NCBI GenBank assembly: GCA_015179125.1
Contig: WHVA01000005.1
Location: forward strand, 372,001 to 436,000
Length of the DNA stretch: 64,000 nucleotides
Source: Gautieria morchelliformis
Lineage: Eukaryota > Basidiomycota > Agaricomycetes > Gomphales > Gomphaceae
Direction of reading: 5' to 3'
Below, in pieces: positions 11,971 through 22,299 of the stretch. A program made the position numbers and the translations under genes. The notes beneath the pieces are model-generated. The model worked only from the letters and a program-made list of their open reading frames with translations, was not told where the DNA came from and ran no database searches. How positions within the stretch are numbered: position 1 is the stretch's first letter; every line of letters starts with the position of its first letter.

Positions 11971-12649
11971 AAACCTGGAACAGGGTGATGTTTGCGATCT
12001 CCGCTGAGATCCCCAGGGTTATACGGTGAACATGCGGGTGTAAACGCTGCTGATAAATGTGAGGTCACTCGGAGAGGGCGGCGAAGGAATCTTGTACTCA
12101 TGGGTGGATCAGCACGTGGTGCGATTGCTTCCATCCAACGCAGGCCAATGCCACCAACTAGATGCAAGTGGGCCCCAGGCATCATGCGGTGATCACGCAG
12201 GACAGTCTAAGAAGAATATATTAACAGATAGAATGATTCAATAATATTACTCACCGGGAGCCTGGCCTGTACCCAGGGCATCATCCAGATCGCAGCTGGG
12301 ACGACTGTGGCCGTCATGACCACAGACATGGCATACATGATGCGGCTATCTCCTGCCGCCACCGGAGATGTGGTGCGCAAGGTATCGAAGTTTAGAGATA
12401 GCTTGAACATATATGTTGGGTATGATGGATTGCAAGTGCGAGAGCCAACGCCTTTTTTTCGAACTCCGCCGTAACCCTATTTCGAGCTCCGCTGCCGGAG
12501 CGGTGGTGACCGAGTGCGACAGCAAATCACATACAGGTGGGGTGCAATGGAAATAGCATACAGGTTCTGTGACATGACCAGAGGCTGAAGAGGTTTCCTG
12601 AGTAGCCTAGTGACTATCCGCATACACGGTCCAATCACCCAGTCATACC
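11971..12649. other. Unassigned spacer between two repeat tracts
   Basis: Short ORFs of about 60-100 codons on both strands, none with a recognisable domain. No LTR or TIR ends were seen. Confidence 0.3.
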
Positions 12650-13320
12650 ATGTCCACCTATCCCAACCGCCTAACTCAAGATGGTTGCGGTTTGGGTTTG
12701 GTCATTGCCTCATCAATTCATCGGGTCAGGGATGGTTGCCATCATGAGTTGCTGCCTTCAGGAATGATTGCGGTGAGGAATGGTTGTGTTCAAGTGTGGT
12801 GGGCATCATGGATGGCTGCAGTCAAGGATTGTGGCGGGAAAGGATTGGTGTGATCGTGTGTGCTTGCGATCGTCATGGGTCCAATGATGGCTGTGGTGAG
12901 GAATGTGGTGGCAATCATGGATCCCTGCATGCAGGTCTGGTTAGTATGATGATGTGGGGTTGCCATCGCGTTGGGTTCCCTGATGGCTTCGTGCAAGAAT
13001 GGTTGCGATCAAGGATTGGTGCGGTCAAGGGTGGTGGCAATCATGCATGGTTGCGGTGATGCATCATTGCGGTGATGGATTTTTCTGGTAGAGGAACGTT
13101 GCAGTCATGGATTGCTGCAGGCAGAGTTCGTTGTGATTAGGCTGAGGGTTGGCATTGTAGGATGGTTGCGGGCAGTCATGGCTGCGGTGAAGATTGGTTG
13201 CGATAAGGGGTCATTGAGGTCAATTGGGGTGGTGATCATGGATCCTTGCGGTGATGCATGGTTGTGAGAAGGGATCGTATTCCAGGTGGAGTTAGGGGTT
13301 GCGGTTCGGGTTAGTTGCGA
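12650..13320. repeat. Degenerate tandem repeat, GGTTGCGGTCAAGG type
   Basis: Runs of imperfect units built on ATGGTTGCGGTCAAGGATTG with variable spacing (about 20-35 bp). The motif is the reverse complement of the 11720-11970 tract, so the two tracts face each other across about 0.7 kb. Confidence 0.6.
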
Positions 13321-13413
13321 CAGTAGGGCCATACAGCTATGGACTTCTGTAGAGGACAGGAATTATAGGCAGTAGGTTCGGACTTGGTGCTCAACGAAGA
13401 CTAGAAATTAATT

Positions 13414-13450
13414 CACTCTCTCAGTGAATTTAGTTGTCACTGAGAGAGGG
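13414..13450. repeat. Palindrome CTCTCTCAGTGA / TCACTGAGAGAG
   Basis: Two perfect 12-bp arms separated by 9 bp. The same palindrome occurs at 62328-62361 and partly at 62445-62470. Here it runs into GAGAGAGGGGGG, which could serve as a polypurine tract for the LTR-like sequence starting at 13456. Confidence 0.55.
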
Positions 13451-13455
13451 GGGAA

Positions 13456-13830
13456 ATGTGTCTCATGCGCATGTACTACTAGCCGGCGCTTTAGCGCCCG
13501 TGAGGCCACGGTGTGCCATGCTAAGCGCCCATAGAACGTAGCGCATTAGTGAACAGCCGCAGCTCAAAAAGGAAACTTGTCCACAACCACCCACAAAGGG
13601 TCGGTTGGACAGAACATGAAAAGAAGTAGAAATACAGCTTCGAAAAATCAAAGAAAAATTTGACAAATCATAGAATGAATGTCAGCATGGTTTCAAGTCA
13701 AAATCAAAAGAAATATGAATGGTGGAATCTATTTGGCTTGATTTTGGTGCAGGAGTATAAATGCACCCAACACCTTCCACCAATGCGGTCTTCACCCAAG
13801 GCTGAATGGTATCACTGATACCCTGTAGCA
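13456..13830 (+). repeat. LTR-like sequence after a purine tract
   Basis: Starts TGTGTCTCATGCGC directly after GAGAGAGGGGGGAAA and ends GTAGCACA. A TATA-like GAGTATAAATGC lies near 13751. About 375 bp. No matching target duplication was seen and no partner LTR is in the window. Confidence 0.4.
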
Positions 13831-13989
13831 CAGACCTCGTTGCTTATTGCGGTCTTGCAGAACTACCCTCATCTGGCGTTGCACACTATGTGAAATGCCA
13901 GCTCCCATGATTGCGCTCATTCAGCACTTCTGGGAGCCAGTTTCACTATGGTCCCATAGCAGTATGGTCTCAACGAACTGCGTGCTTGG

Positions 13990-14350
13990 AAAAATGTGGT
14001 CTTCTACGACTGCGGCATTCCACCACTGCGGGCTCCGACCACTGTGGTCTCTCAGGACTGCGGTCATCCACCACTGCAGACTGCTAGAACTGCGCTGTTC
14101 TACCGTCCGATGTTCCACCATTGCAGTCTTCAACCACTGCGGTCTGCCACCACTGCGGGCTCCCCCACATGGGGCCTTCGAAGACTGTGGTCTTCCACCA
14201 CTGTGGCCTTGTACCAATGCAGCCTTTGACGGCCCGAACCCCAATCCCTGCGGGCTTCCACCCCCTGCAATCTCCCAGCACATCGATCTTCTCACACTGT
14301 GCGCTCTCACCACTGCGATCTCTCACCACTGCAGTCTCCTAGCACTGTGG
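13990..14350. repeat. Degenerate tandem repeat, CCACCACTGCGGTCT type
   Basis: About 20 imperfect units of 15-18 bp around CCACCACTGCGG / GACTGCGGTC. The 174-codon ORF across it is a repeat artefact. The flanks 13831-13990 and 14360-14690 have no recognisable feature. Confidence 0.65.
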
Positions 14351-14689
14351 TCAGACCACCGCGGTCATTAATGACCTACCAAATATAATGTCATGCAGCA
14401 TAGACCGCCAAATCCAATGACCCTGACACCAGGCTGTTGCCTTAATGTTGTGAAGGTGTTCGTGTTCATGCCTGGCTGGCGTCATTCACCATTTTACTAC
14501 ATGCATTGGTGCATTCAACCCACAATTCCCATCATTTGATCTCTAGATCATACGCATATTGCGATGATTCATGTACTGTGTGTGCGCTACATTGCCTGGT
14601 CCAGAAACTGCCCATTGGGATGATACACTAGTGCAGCGCTTGGTGGTGGCTGCGGTTCCAGGTTATATACTAACGGAGTTGCAAGCATG

Positions 14690-15930
14690 GCTAGCGTACT
14701 ACCATTAAGCCAGATAATTATAATAACACGTATAAAATCTACTGCAGATAAATTTACAATAGAATATATTGATTAAATACAAATATATATTTACAATGAT
14801 GTACGCAGATGAAAAATTATATAAAGAAATGATTCTTAAGAGAAAATTTAAAAATGTAATAAATTTTTAAAATGAAACTTTTTATAGCTAAATGGACAGA
14901 AAAAATAATCTTATACATACCCCTAATCCCCAAAAAACAAGAATTCTTTGTTTTTTATCAGCATATGAATCAGCTCTCAAGAATGTTCGTAATGAAAATA
15001 GCATGGAAAACCCATGGTATGGTTGGAGGATACTATCATGTCAAGAGGATCAATTTAATATATAAAAGTCAATATCTTTCTTACATACTTTGTTCATATG
15101 TGTAGAACCAGGTTCCCTCTTCTGGATATATGCTGCCATTATCTCATTGTTACTAAGTTCATGAGTATCAGGATAAACATATCAAAACATATCAGTACAT
15201 GGACACTTCTGCATATGATATGTAGAGGCAATTAGAAATGGTACTAAGAAGAGAAAATGGCAATACCTTATTTCATAGTTAAAAGATACTTTACAATGAT
15301 GATGGAGTAATGAGTTATAGACCTATACTCACCATGGAAATAAACTGAAGAATATATAATACAGATATAATTCAATAGAACAGATGACCGAGCAAGTAAG
15401 GGCTCTATTTATTAACAATACTCATGATAAAATAATAGGAGTAATAGCTATCATTTATAGATGGCCATATGATGTATATTCTAGATTAGTAAAACATCCT
15501 AAGAAATACTCTAAACCCAACAAGGGCTATAAGAGATTTATTTTATGAATACTCCAAGGAAAGAAGATATAGATGGTTCAATGGGATAAGAATCAAACTG
15601 ATAATATAAAGAGGTTTATTAGTAAGATTAGACAATTAATGTAAGATGAAAAACAAACTCATATTTAAAGTATTACTGCTGTATTCAACACGCAATAGAA
15701 CAGTAGTTGGATGTCCCTTTCATAGACAGATTACAAATAAAATATGAGATGAATTTAACCAAGGTAGGTTTCATGGGTTATCTTTAGCAAAAGTCTCCTG
15801 AAATACTATGGATATGATGTGAATTTTGTCATTGCTAATATAAAGATGGATTTAGAATGACAATATATGATGGGTATAAAAGAGACAATGAAATAGATAG
15901 GGGAAAAGATCTTACAGAACACTCACTAAC
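14690..15930. other. AT-rich block of unknown origin
   Basis: Base composition falls sharply against both flanks, visibly about two-thirds A+T over 1.2 kb. Short protein-like stretches occur on the plus strand: an open frame from about 15384 to 15549, a 27-codon piece near 15520-15600, and a frame near 15790-15880 needing TGA read as Trp. Frames are broken. Composition fits mitochondrial DNA, a mitochondrial plasmid or a relic element, but no mitochondrial gene was recognised. Confidence 0.45.
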
Positions 15931-16566
15931 ATTCAACCAAGTATTATAAGAACTAAAAATACTGTGAAATACCATCCATAAACGTCAAGGTATCCCACCA
16001 CCCATTGCAGTTGAGGTTGGGGGTTGGCTGCGATGTCACTGCAATCACGATCACCGTTGCAACGATACATCTGGTGCATTGCAGGCATTGAGCAGGGCCT
16101 GACTCGGCCATACATTTCATTCAATGTCCTTCATAATTGTGCTACCGTGCGATTTCATACAACATTGGGGTCAAGGGACGCAGGTGTCATGCATGGCTCA
16201 GTAGTCGCATCAGCGGGGACCCAAGGATGTCTGGCGAATTCACTGTCTCCCAGATGTCTTATATGTATCAGCACCTCCATTGCGACCGCAGGTGTCCGTT
16301 ACTTCCATGTTTGACACTTAAGATATTAATTGGGTTCTGCAGCCATATACTGATAATGCATTATATTGCATAGTCACATGCAATCTCCACAAATGTGCTA
16401 TATTCAATGAATTTCCATGGAAAAGACGGTGAACTCGTATAAATGTGGATCACCCGTATGGCCCATAAGGCAAATATTATATTTCCAATTACCAAGATGA
16501 CGCAAATTAGAATTATATATGATATATATCCACACCCCCCCCCTCCCCCCCCCCCCCCTCACTCAC
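15931..16566. other. Unassigned, with a poly-C tract
   Basis: No supported gene. Bases 16537-16558 are nearly pure C, interrupted by one T. Confidence 0.4.
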
Positions 16567-16990
16567 TCCTTTCCAGATATTCTTTCATGTCTGTTTGCCA
16601 CTCCTGCCAATTAAGAGTGGCCCTCTGTAGAGCCAACAGCCGGGCATCTCCTTGAGCTGTAAGCTGCGCGAACTTGTCCGTGCGCTTTTGGTGTTTATTC
16701 GCAGGTCCAGGGGGCGGTGTACTGTCCATATTTGCACATTTCTCTGAATAACATCGCGATCAGTTGCTACATGAGCTCCGATGTAGATGTCACTTACTGC
16801 CTTTTGCACGTGGAGTCGCCTGCATGCTCCCAGGAGCATTAAGCTTTTTTCCCTTTGCAGGTGCCTTCCGTACCAGGATAGATGGACCAGGGGTTGGCAG
16901 CTCAGAAATGGGGGCAGGTGATGCGGTGGGCACGGCCACAGCCACCTTGCCAGCAGCCTGGCCCTTCTTGGAGGATGTTTATAAATGTCA
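16567..16990 (-). pseudogene. Intron-bearing gene fragment, unknown product
   Basis: On the minus strand a frame beginning ATG near 16730 reads MDSTPPPGPANKHQKRTDKF and continues to about 16568. Upstream, an alanine/proline/lysine-rich exon (about 16990-16812) ends at GTAAGTG, and an ATTCAG acceptor lies near 16745, giving a plausible short intron. Content is charged and low complexity. The style resembles the zinc-cluster genes at 17975-20381, to which it may belong, but no cysteine cluster is visible. Confidence 0.35.
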
Positions 16991-17208
16991 TATATATGTA
17001 TATATAACTTAGCTCATCTATATTTCATAAAATATATCACAATTGAGGCAGTTGCCAGCATCTGTAAGACATGCTTAATCCTAGCCCTAAAGTTCTTTCT
17101 CACAGTCTGCTGCTCCCCCAGGAAAGGGTGTATACCCCATTGTATAAACATCAATAGTTGCATATGTTATCTCATTGCCAGAATGGCCAGGACTCGGAGT
17201 GCGCATTA

Positions 17209-17310
17209 ACTCGAGCGCAGTGAGAAGGGACTCGGATATGAAGCTTGCGCGTGAACTCGAGCGCAGGAACAGAATGGAACTCGACTTGATGCGCATAGAC
17301 TCGAGCGCAT
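17209..17310. repeat. Three 45-bp imperfect repeats with ACTCGAGCGCA core
   Basis: ACTCGAGCGCA occurs at about 17209, 17254 and 17299, exactly 45 bp apart, each preceded by a GCGC motif. No larger gene context is recognised. From 17340 to 17960 the sequence is AT-rich without a supported feature. Confidence 0.55.
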
Positions 17311-17974
17311 GGTAGTGACCGACAATGAAGCGATGGATTACTTATGTGACTACCCAACTACCATATACACGAGTAGATAGGGGAAGCGGAGTTTTGGATC
17401 AAATGTGAGATCCGGGCGGCGAAGTCACGCCATTACAATAAGCTAAAACTACGAGTTTATAAGAGCATATCCTTGTACTATACATGCATATTATTTTAAA
17501 CATACCTTCTAATCAGATCTCTCAACCATATATAATAATATAGTACAGGTATTGTCCATACTTGCTTCTATATTCTGTGATTGTACATCTAACATGTTCC
17601 ATATATACTTCTAACATGTACACATATGGTCCATACTTGCCTCTACATTCTATCATCATACATGTAACAAGCTTCATATATACTTTTAATATATAGTCAT
17701 CCAAATCCTATCTGAAATTGCTCTGTTATCTGAATACACACCATGCTTTAGCACATACAACCATATTTTTAAAATATCAGAACATTCAATAAAATTTAGG
17801 ATATCCACAATATACAAGTTGCTCAAAATGATGGACTATGAATTCGGTTAGGGTTGATATTTTAAAAGATATCTAATATATCCTAGAAGAATGTACATTG
17901 TTGTCAATGTGAACATCCTCCCTTCCAAGCTACCAGCACAGGCTTGGTCGCGGGCAACCCACCTATGGGTGGTG

Positions 17975-18960
17975 ATATGTAAACTACAAAGTTATCACCA
18001 ATGAAAAGCATTCAAGTAACACCCGTTTTTATCCATGATGCACCATCCACACATGAGGCCATCAAGACCTCCACATTCGTGTTCTTGACGCAGGTGATGC
18101 ACGGCTTGGTGCGAACAGCCTTGGAACCCTAGGAAGGTAGTGTGAGTGTCATATCAAATCCGCTTCATGATGCATCACATGTATATATATGTCCTTACCA
18201 TGCAGGATCGCATTCTCCAGATATCCATATTCTGGAATAGTCTTCGGGATGGACTGGTCAAGCAAGTTTGGAACTCGCCTTGTCCGTGGCCTGCCTCTCG
18301 TCGTTGGTGGTTCAGCTGAGATGCACATAATATTGAGCCTCGTTCCATTTTGCGATAGAGGACTGTGATTACATACCGGGTGCCACGGCATCATCACCCG
18401 CATTCGTGGGATCGATGGTCACAGTCTTCGCAGGGAGCTTCCTTTTCTTCCAACCCCTCGTCGCTGGGGGTCTTGCAGGCGGAGCATCAACCTCTTCCTC
18501 TGTGTAGTATAAGTCGTGCACAAACAAGCAATCCTTCTGCACCTACCACCTTCGTCCTGATCAGCTGCTGGCGAAGCCCCAGGGGACTGGGAGGTTCAGA
18601 GCCTTGGGAACAGACAGGTGATTGGGGAGCTTGATTGTCTGGGGAAGAGACCGTTGCCTTGGGCTCTTCATGTGCATCCACATTCCCAGGTACATCTTCC
18701 CCATCAGTTGCCCCAGGCTCTTCAAGTGCATCTGCATTCCCAGGTACATCTTCCACATAATGGTTCCATTCAGCCTGCAATGGAGAGTTAGCTTGCTGCA
18801 GAGAATCCTTATGAATGACCTACAGAGGTCAGGGTGATATCATGGTTCTCTAGCCAGTGCTGTGCTTGCGCCAACCTGTTGCGTAGCTTGGTATAGAGCA
18901 TGCTTCTATCAGCAATGTCCTAGGGCACCCTACTCAGTCATGCAAGATAGTCGAACTGTC
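17975..18960 (-). pseudogene. Zinc-cluster gene family, copy A, module 2
   Basis: Reading leftwards, exons are separated by canonical short introns: GTAGGTCA...TTGCAG near 18780-18815, GTATGTAA...TCTCAG near 18320-18380 and GTAAGGAC...TCCTAG near 18130-18200. The middle exon holds two 18-residue repeats (VPGNADALEEP and VPGNVDAHEEP, 54-bp period). A basic exon follows (ATRGWKKRKLP, then RGRPRTRRVPNL), and the last exon has Cys residues in CITC, then CGGLDGLMCGWC and NGC, a damaged CX2C...CX7CX2CX6C cluster. A small indel there shifts frame. Copy B on the plus strand at 47582-50065 has the same exon order. Function unknown; DNA binding is an inference from the cysteine pattern. Confidence 0.5.
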
Positions 18961-19138
18961 CCAAATAGTCCATTACAATGTGACCAATAACATTGAGCTG
19001 CATGCGATTTTGCTCTTCCTGGAAAGGGAGAGTGGATGTGTGCTCTGGGATGGGAGATGAATGTAGTTGTGGGTATGATTCTGCACCTAGTAGTATATAT
19101 CAGAAGGGGAGGAAACAATGATATAGTATCATCCTTGC

Positions 19139-20381
19139 TCACCTGCAATGGGAACTACACAAGCAATGTCTGCAGAATCTCCTTGAGTGTCCCGTGTGCT
19201 GCGATTGACAGAACTCCACATTGCCCATATTTTCCCCTTGGCTGGGAGTTTTCGTCAAGAGGCATCCACTGTAAGTTGCGATAGTCTCAGCACAGGTGGG
19301 TAGACCTCGATTCCCACCATATCGCACATTTACCTGGACTGTTGCCACATTGAAGGTCCATAAGCTCACACCTGACACAGCGCTTTCCGTCAACGCCGCT
19401 GCAGCTGCGATTAGCCCTAGCACACAGCACGCACGGGAAAGGCCACCATATCACACGGTTCTGTGGCTTTCATGTCATTCTGTATAGGAAAGGACATTGA
19501 AATGGGCCAACTGACCTGAAAAAGCACTTGTACACCTCATATGGTAACCCCATCTGGGTATCCTGGGCATACATATTTGCCTGTGCATGAACTTAATGAG
19601 TTTATGGTACTAATGATAACTACTGGATGTACCCATCTCTCATCGCATCCTCCACCTTTGTCCTCCAAGTTCTCAAGGACTCCATAGCATCCATCACAAT
19701 ACGCGCGACGGCATCTCCCTCGTCTTGAAGTTCCCACCAGGTGGCATCGTCCAGCTTTCGCCTCTTCTCCAGCGGAGCACTCTCTGCGTCCTCAGAAGCC
19801 TCACATTTCTTCAGGTTAGGCGCTGCAGGTAACTTAGACGATGATAGAAAATTATTGGAATTACATACAGTTCCATCCTGACATGCGACCTACTGGTTGC
19901 GTCGTAGGCGTGCCTGGAGCGTGAGTACTGGGGCCCGGCTTATGGTCACAGAGGGATGGACAACTGGCAGACTGAGAGCAGGAAAATGGCCCTCGGGATC
20001 CTGATAGATACCAAGAGGGCTGGCGCTCGAAGCGATGGAAATTGTCACACTATTTGCTATTGGCACATCTCCTGAGACTATATGAGCACCAGACACATTG
20101 GATGGCTCAGCAGTATCAGGTGACAGGGGCGCGGTGGATGGAAGGGGTGTCAGAGCTGCCAGGGAACCTTCTGAAGTCTGAGGAATAGCTGTGGTTGCTG
20201 CCACCTGGGATATCGGCATCAGCCACGCTTGGCCAATCAGAGATAGCGCGTCTGTCGGCAGATGATATCGGCCATGACGTCGACAGGCACCATGGAGGTG
20301 TGGGCACCAAACACTGCAGAGGTCCATAGACTGCACAGGAGCACTGGATATTACGGAATGATGACAGAATGTCATTTCCAA
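19139..20381 (-). pseudogene. Zinc-cluster gene family, copy A, module 1 (Zn2Cys6 type)
   Basis: The clearest exon runs from an AG acceptor near 19456 to a GTAAATG donor near 19335. At 19433-19347 it encodes C-X2-C-X6-C-X7-C-X2-C-X6-C (CVLCARANRSC, then CVRCELMDLQC), which fits the fungal Zn2Cys6 consensus. Upstream exons include a Ser/Pro/Ala-rich segment (20381-19890) and a conserved WWELQDEGDAV / RTWRTKVEDAMRDGYI block (19770-19626), followed by a GTAGTT...CACAG intron. The same block occurs in copy B at about 44020-44130. Zn2Cys6 domains usually bind DNA in nuclear regulators; here that is inferred. No complete ORF could be assembled with certainty. Confidence 0.5.
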
Positions 20382-20862
20382 TACATATGCTCAAGAGCTG
20401 CCCCACAGAAGAGGCACAAAGATGGTTATTTCATCGCCAAGGGCAGCAGCATATATGTTGCACAAGAGAAACATAGCTTTCTTTTTCTATTGTACTCCAT
20501 GACATGTCCAACTAACTATTATCCTAACACCATGTAGACAGGAGCTTTGTATAGTAGATACAAGACTCTATTCCAAAGCCTATCACCCCTGTGAATATCG
20601 CCATCTTTTTTTTATGGGTTTATGACTGCAAACAGTCACCCCTTTATATACACTTCGACCCATTCACTCAGTATCCTGAACACTGGTAGTCATTACTATC
20701 ATAGTATAAATAGCTACCACAAATGCATGAATAAATCATCCAGAAATTACTGTTTCACCCCCTGAAGTAACTGTAGACTTGTTTGATAGCTACAGAGCTT
20801 AGCTCTCGATATTTTTCTCTAAATCTTCGTTGAGAGATTATCATTGCCTACTCTAAACTATC
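20382..20862. other. Unassigned spacer
   Basis: No ORF with a recognisable domain; mildly AT-rich. It separates the zinc-cluster remnant from the PD-(D/E)XK-like gene, both on the minus strand. Confidence 0.35.
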
Positions 20863-22105
20863 TCAAAAGTGAAGCCTTTTGAGCCACTCATTCTCTTGAT
20901 TGAACCCACTTTTCCATCGACATGATCGGATGTACTCCTTCACAACTGTCTTGATGGTGGGGGGTCTCCCAAGGATAACTGCCTCAGATAGCTCCTCTCT
21001 AACCAGTATCAAATAGAATACAGGTGCAGTGCCATGCATGATGATCCTGGGGAATATCTGTCCTGAATAAGCTTGGTAAGGTAAAAAATGTTAGAAAACT
21101 AACGAGCTTACCATTTCCTTTAGTGTTCCCAAATCTGGTCCCGAAGCCTTGGCTTCAGTACTCATTCAGGAACCTCGGGTTTCACTTAGCTTCCTTCAGG
21201 TTTCTCTTCGCACCTTCCATCACCCCTGACTTCCTTTTCTAGTTATTTCCCCATTTGCCTGACCCTTTGTTCCCCTGTCCATTGATCCGATCATTGACCC
21301 CTCTCAACCCTGTACGCTACTTTACTATATAGACCCCCAGTCCATGTATCGTAGTTCCCCAGTTCAGATATCAAATTAGCTTCTTGTACATTAGACCCCT
21401 CTGCTTGATATCAAATCCGATCCTTGGCATTTAGCCGAGACCATTCCCAAAATTAGGGCGGACCACTGAGTGGGCACAACCCACAAGGTTGAACTTCAGC
21501 CAAGCCCTCTGACTGGAGACCCGAGTTCAGCCTTGGTAAAGCCAAACTACAGTATGACTCACAGTCTTAGCATTCAGGTGAGGGAGTTTGGCTCCTCTCC
21601 TCAACCTGTTGTTGTGTTGGAAAGGGCCGATCGCTTCTGCGATCAGCTGAGGAGTCACGTCCGAGGTATTTTTCACAGTTTTATCCTCCTGTAGGAGCAT
21701 GAGGATGCTGCTAAAACTGTCTGACAAATAGATGTCAGGCTTTGCATAGGTTTCCACCTCACACATAGTGAGGGGGAGCTCTTTGTGGAGGCCTATATAC
21801 TGTGTCTGGGATGTGTAATGAAGATGGGACAGAAAGGTGCATGCGAAGAGATCCACAATGGCCTCCTCAGGAGAAGATGAGGCAATATATATGAGATTGG
21901 CAAGGTCCCTAGTGAGATGGTCAGTGATATCTTTTCTGTCCTTCTTTGTCAGAAATTCAGAATCGATGGGGATCTGAGGAAGGCTTGGAATTTGAAAAAA
22001 TGTGGGGACATCACAGGGCAGGATTGTAATGGAATAGTCAAGTAATTCAGCACTTGTCCAGTGACATCCTGATTTCGCTGTGCGTATTCTGCGATCACTG
22101 GCCAT
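20863..22105 (-). pseudogene. PD-(D/E)XK nuclease-like gene split by a solo LTR
   Basis: ATG at 22105. The exon runs through PDIYLSDSFSSILMLLQEDK and QLIAEAIGPFQHNN, which I recognise as an agaricomycete family with a restriction-nuclease-like fold (PD...ExK core; the QEDK block supplies E and K). A 449-bp LTR interrupts it after KLPHL. Beyond the LTR the exon resumes for a few codons, meets GTAAGC at 21111, has a CTAAC branch-like site, and rejoins in frame at an AG acceptor with exon 2 from 21057 (IFPRIIMHGTAPVFYLI), stopping at TGA 20865-20863. The intron is 54 nt. Without the LTR this would be a spliced gene of about 245 codons. Function in fungi is unknown. Confidence 0.65.
21124..21572 (+). 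repeat. Solo LTR of the element D family
   Basis: Starts TGTTCCCAAATCTGG and ends TCTTAGCA. Shares CCCGAAGCC, GGAACCTCGGG and CCCAAAATTAGGGCG blocks with the LTR at 61757-62709. Flanking bases TTTAG (21119-21123) and TTCAG (21573-21577) differ by one transition, consistent with an aged 5-bp target duplication. Confidence 0.75.
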
Positions 22106-22224
22106 GGTGGTGTGGGAAGAAAGCAGAATGTTATGGAAGCTTCGTTACCACGTAAACATTTATAGTGACTCCTGCCTCAGAATTATATTTCCTCTCTAAG
22201 CTATGCCCAAGCATCTTGTCTGCA

Positions 22225-22292
22225 TAGCTCAACGGTTAGTGCTTGTGTGTGCATATAACTTTTCTCACCCATCACTGCGCTCGTTCAATTCC
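22225..22292 (+). repeat. tRNA-like pol III promoter, possible SINE head
   Basis: TAGCTCAACGG at 22225-22235 fits a tRNA A box and GTTCAATTCC at 22283-22292 fits a B box, about 58 bp apart. Acceptor-stem pairing is not convincing, so this is not called as a tRNA gene. An AT-rich tail follows. It could be a tRNA-derived SINE or a tRNA relic. Confidence 0.35.
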
Positions 22293-22299
22293 TGTTGAG

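Noticed and set aside
13847..14371. 174-codon ORF
   Set aside because: Produced by the CCACCACTGCGG tandem repeat, which lacks stops in several frames on both strands.
22225..22292. Functional tRNA gene
   Set aside because: A and B boxes exist but acceptor and anticodon stems cannot be drawn convincingly.
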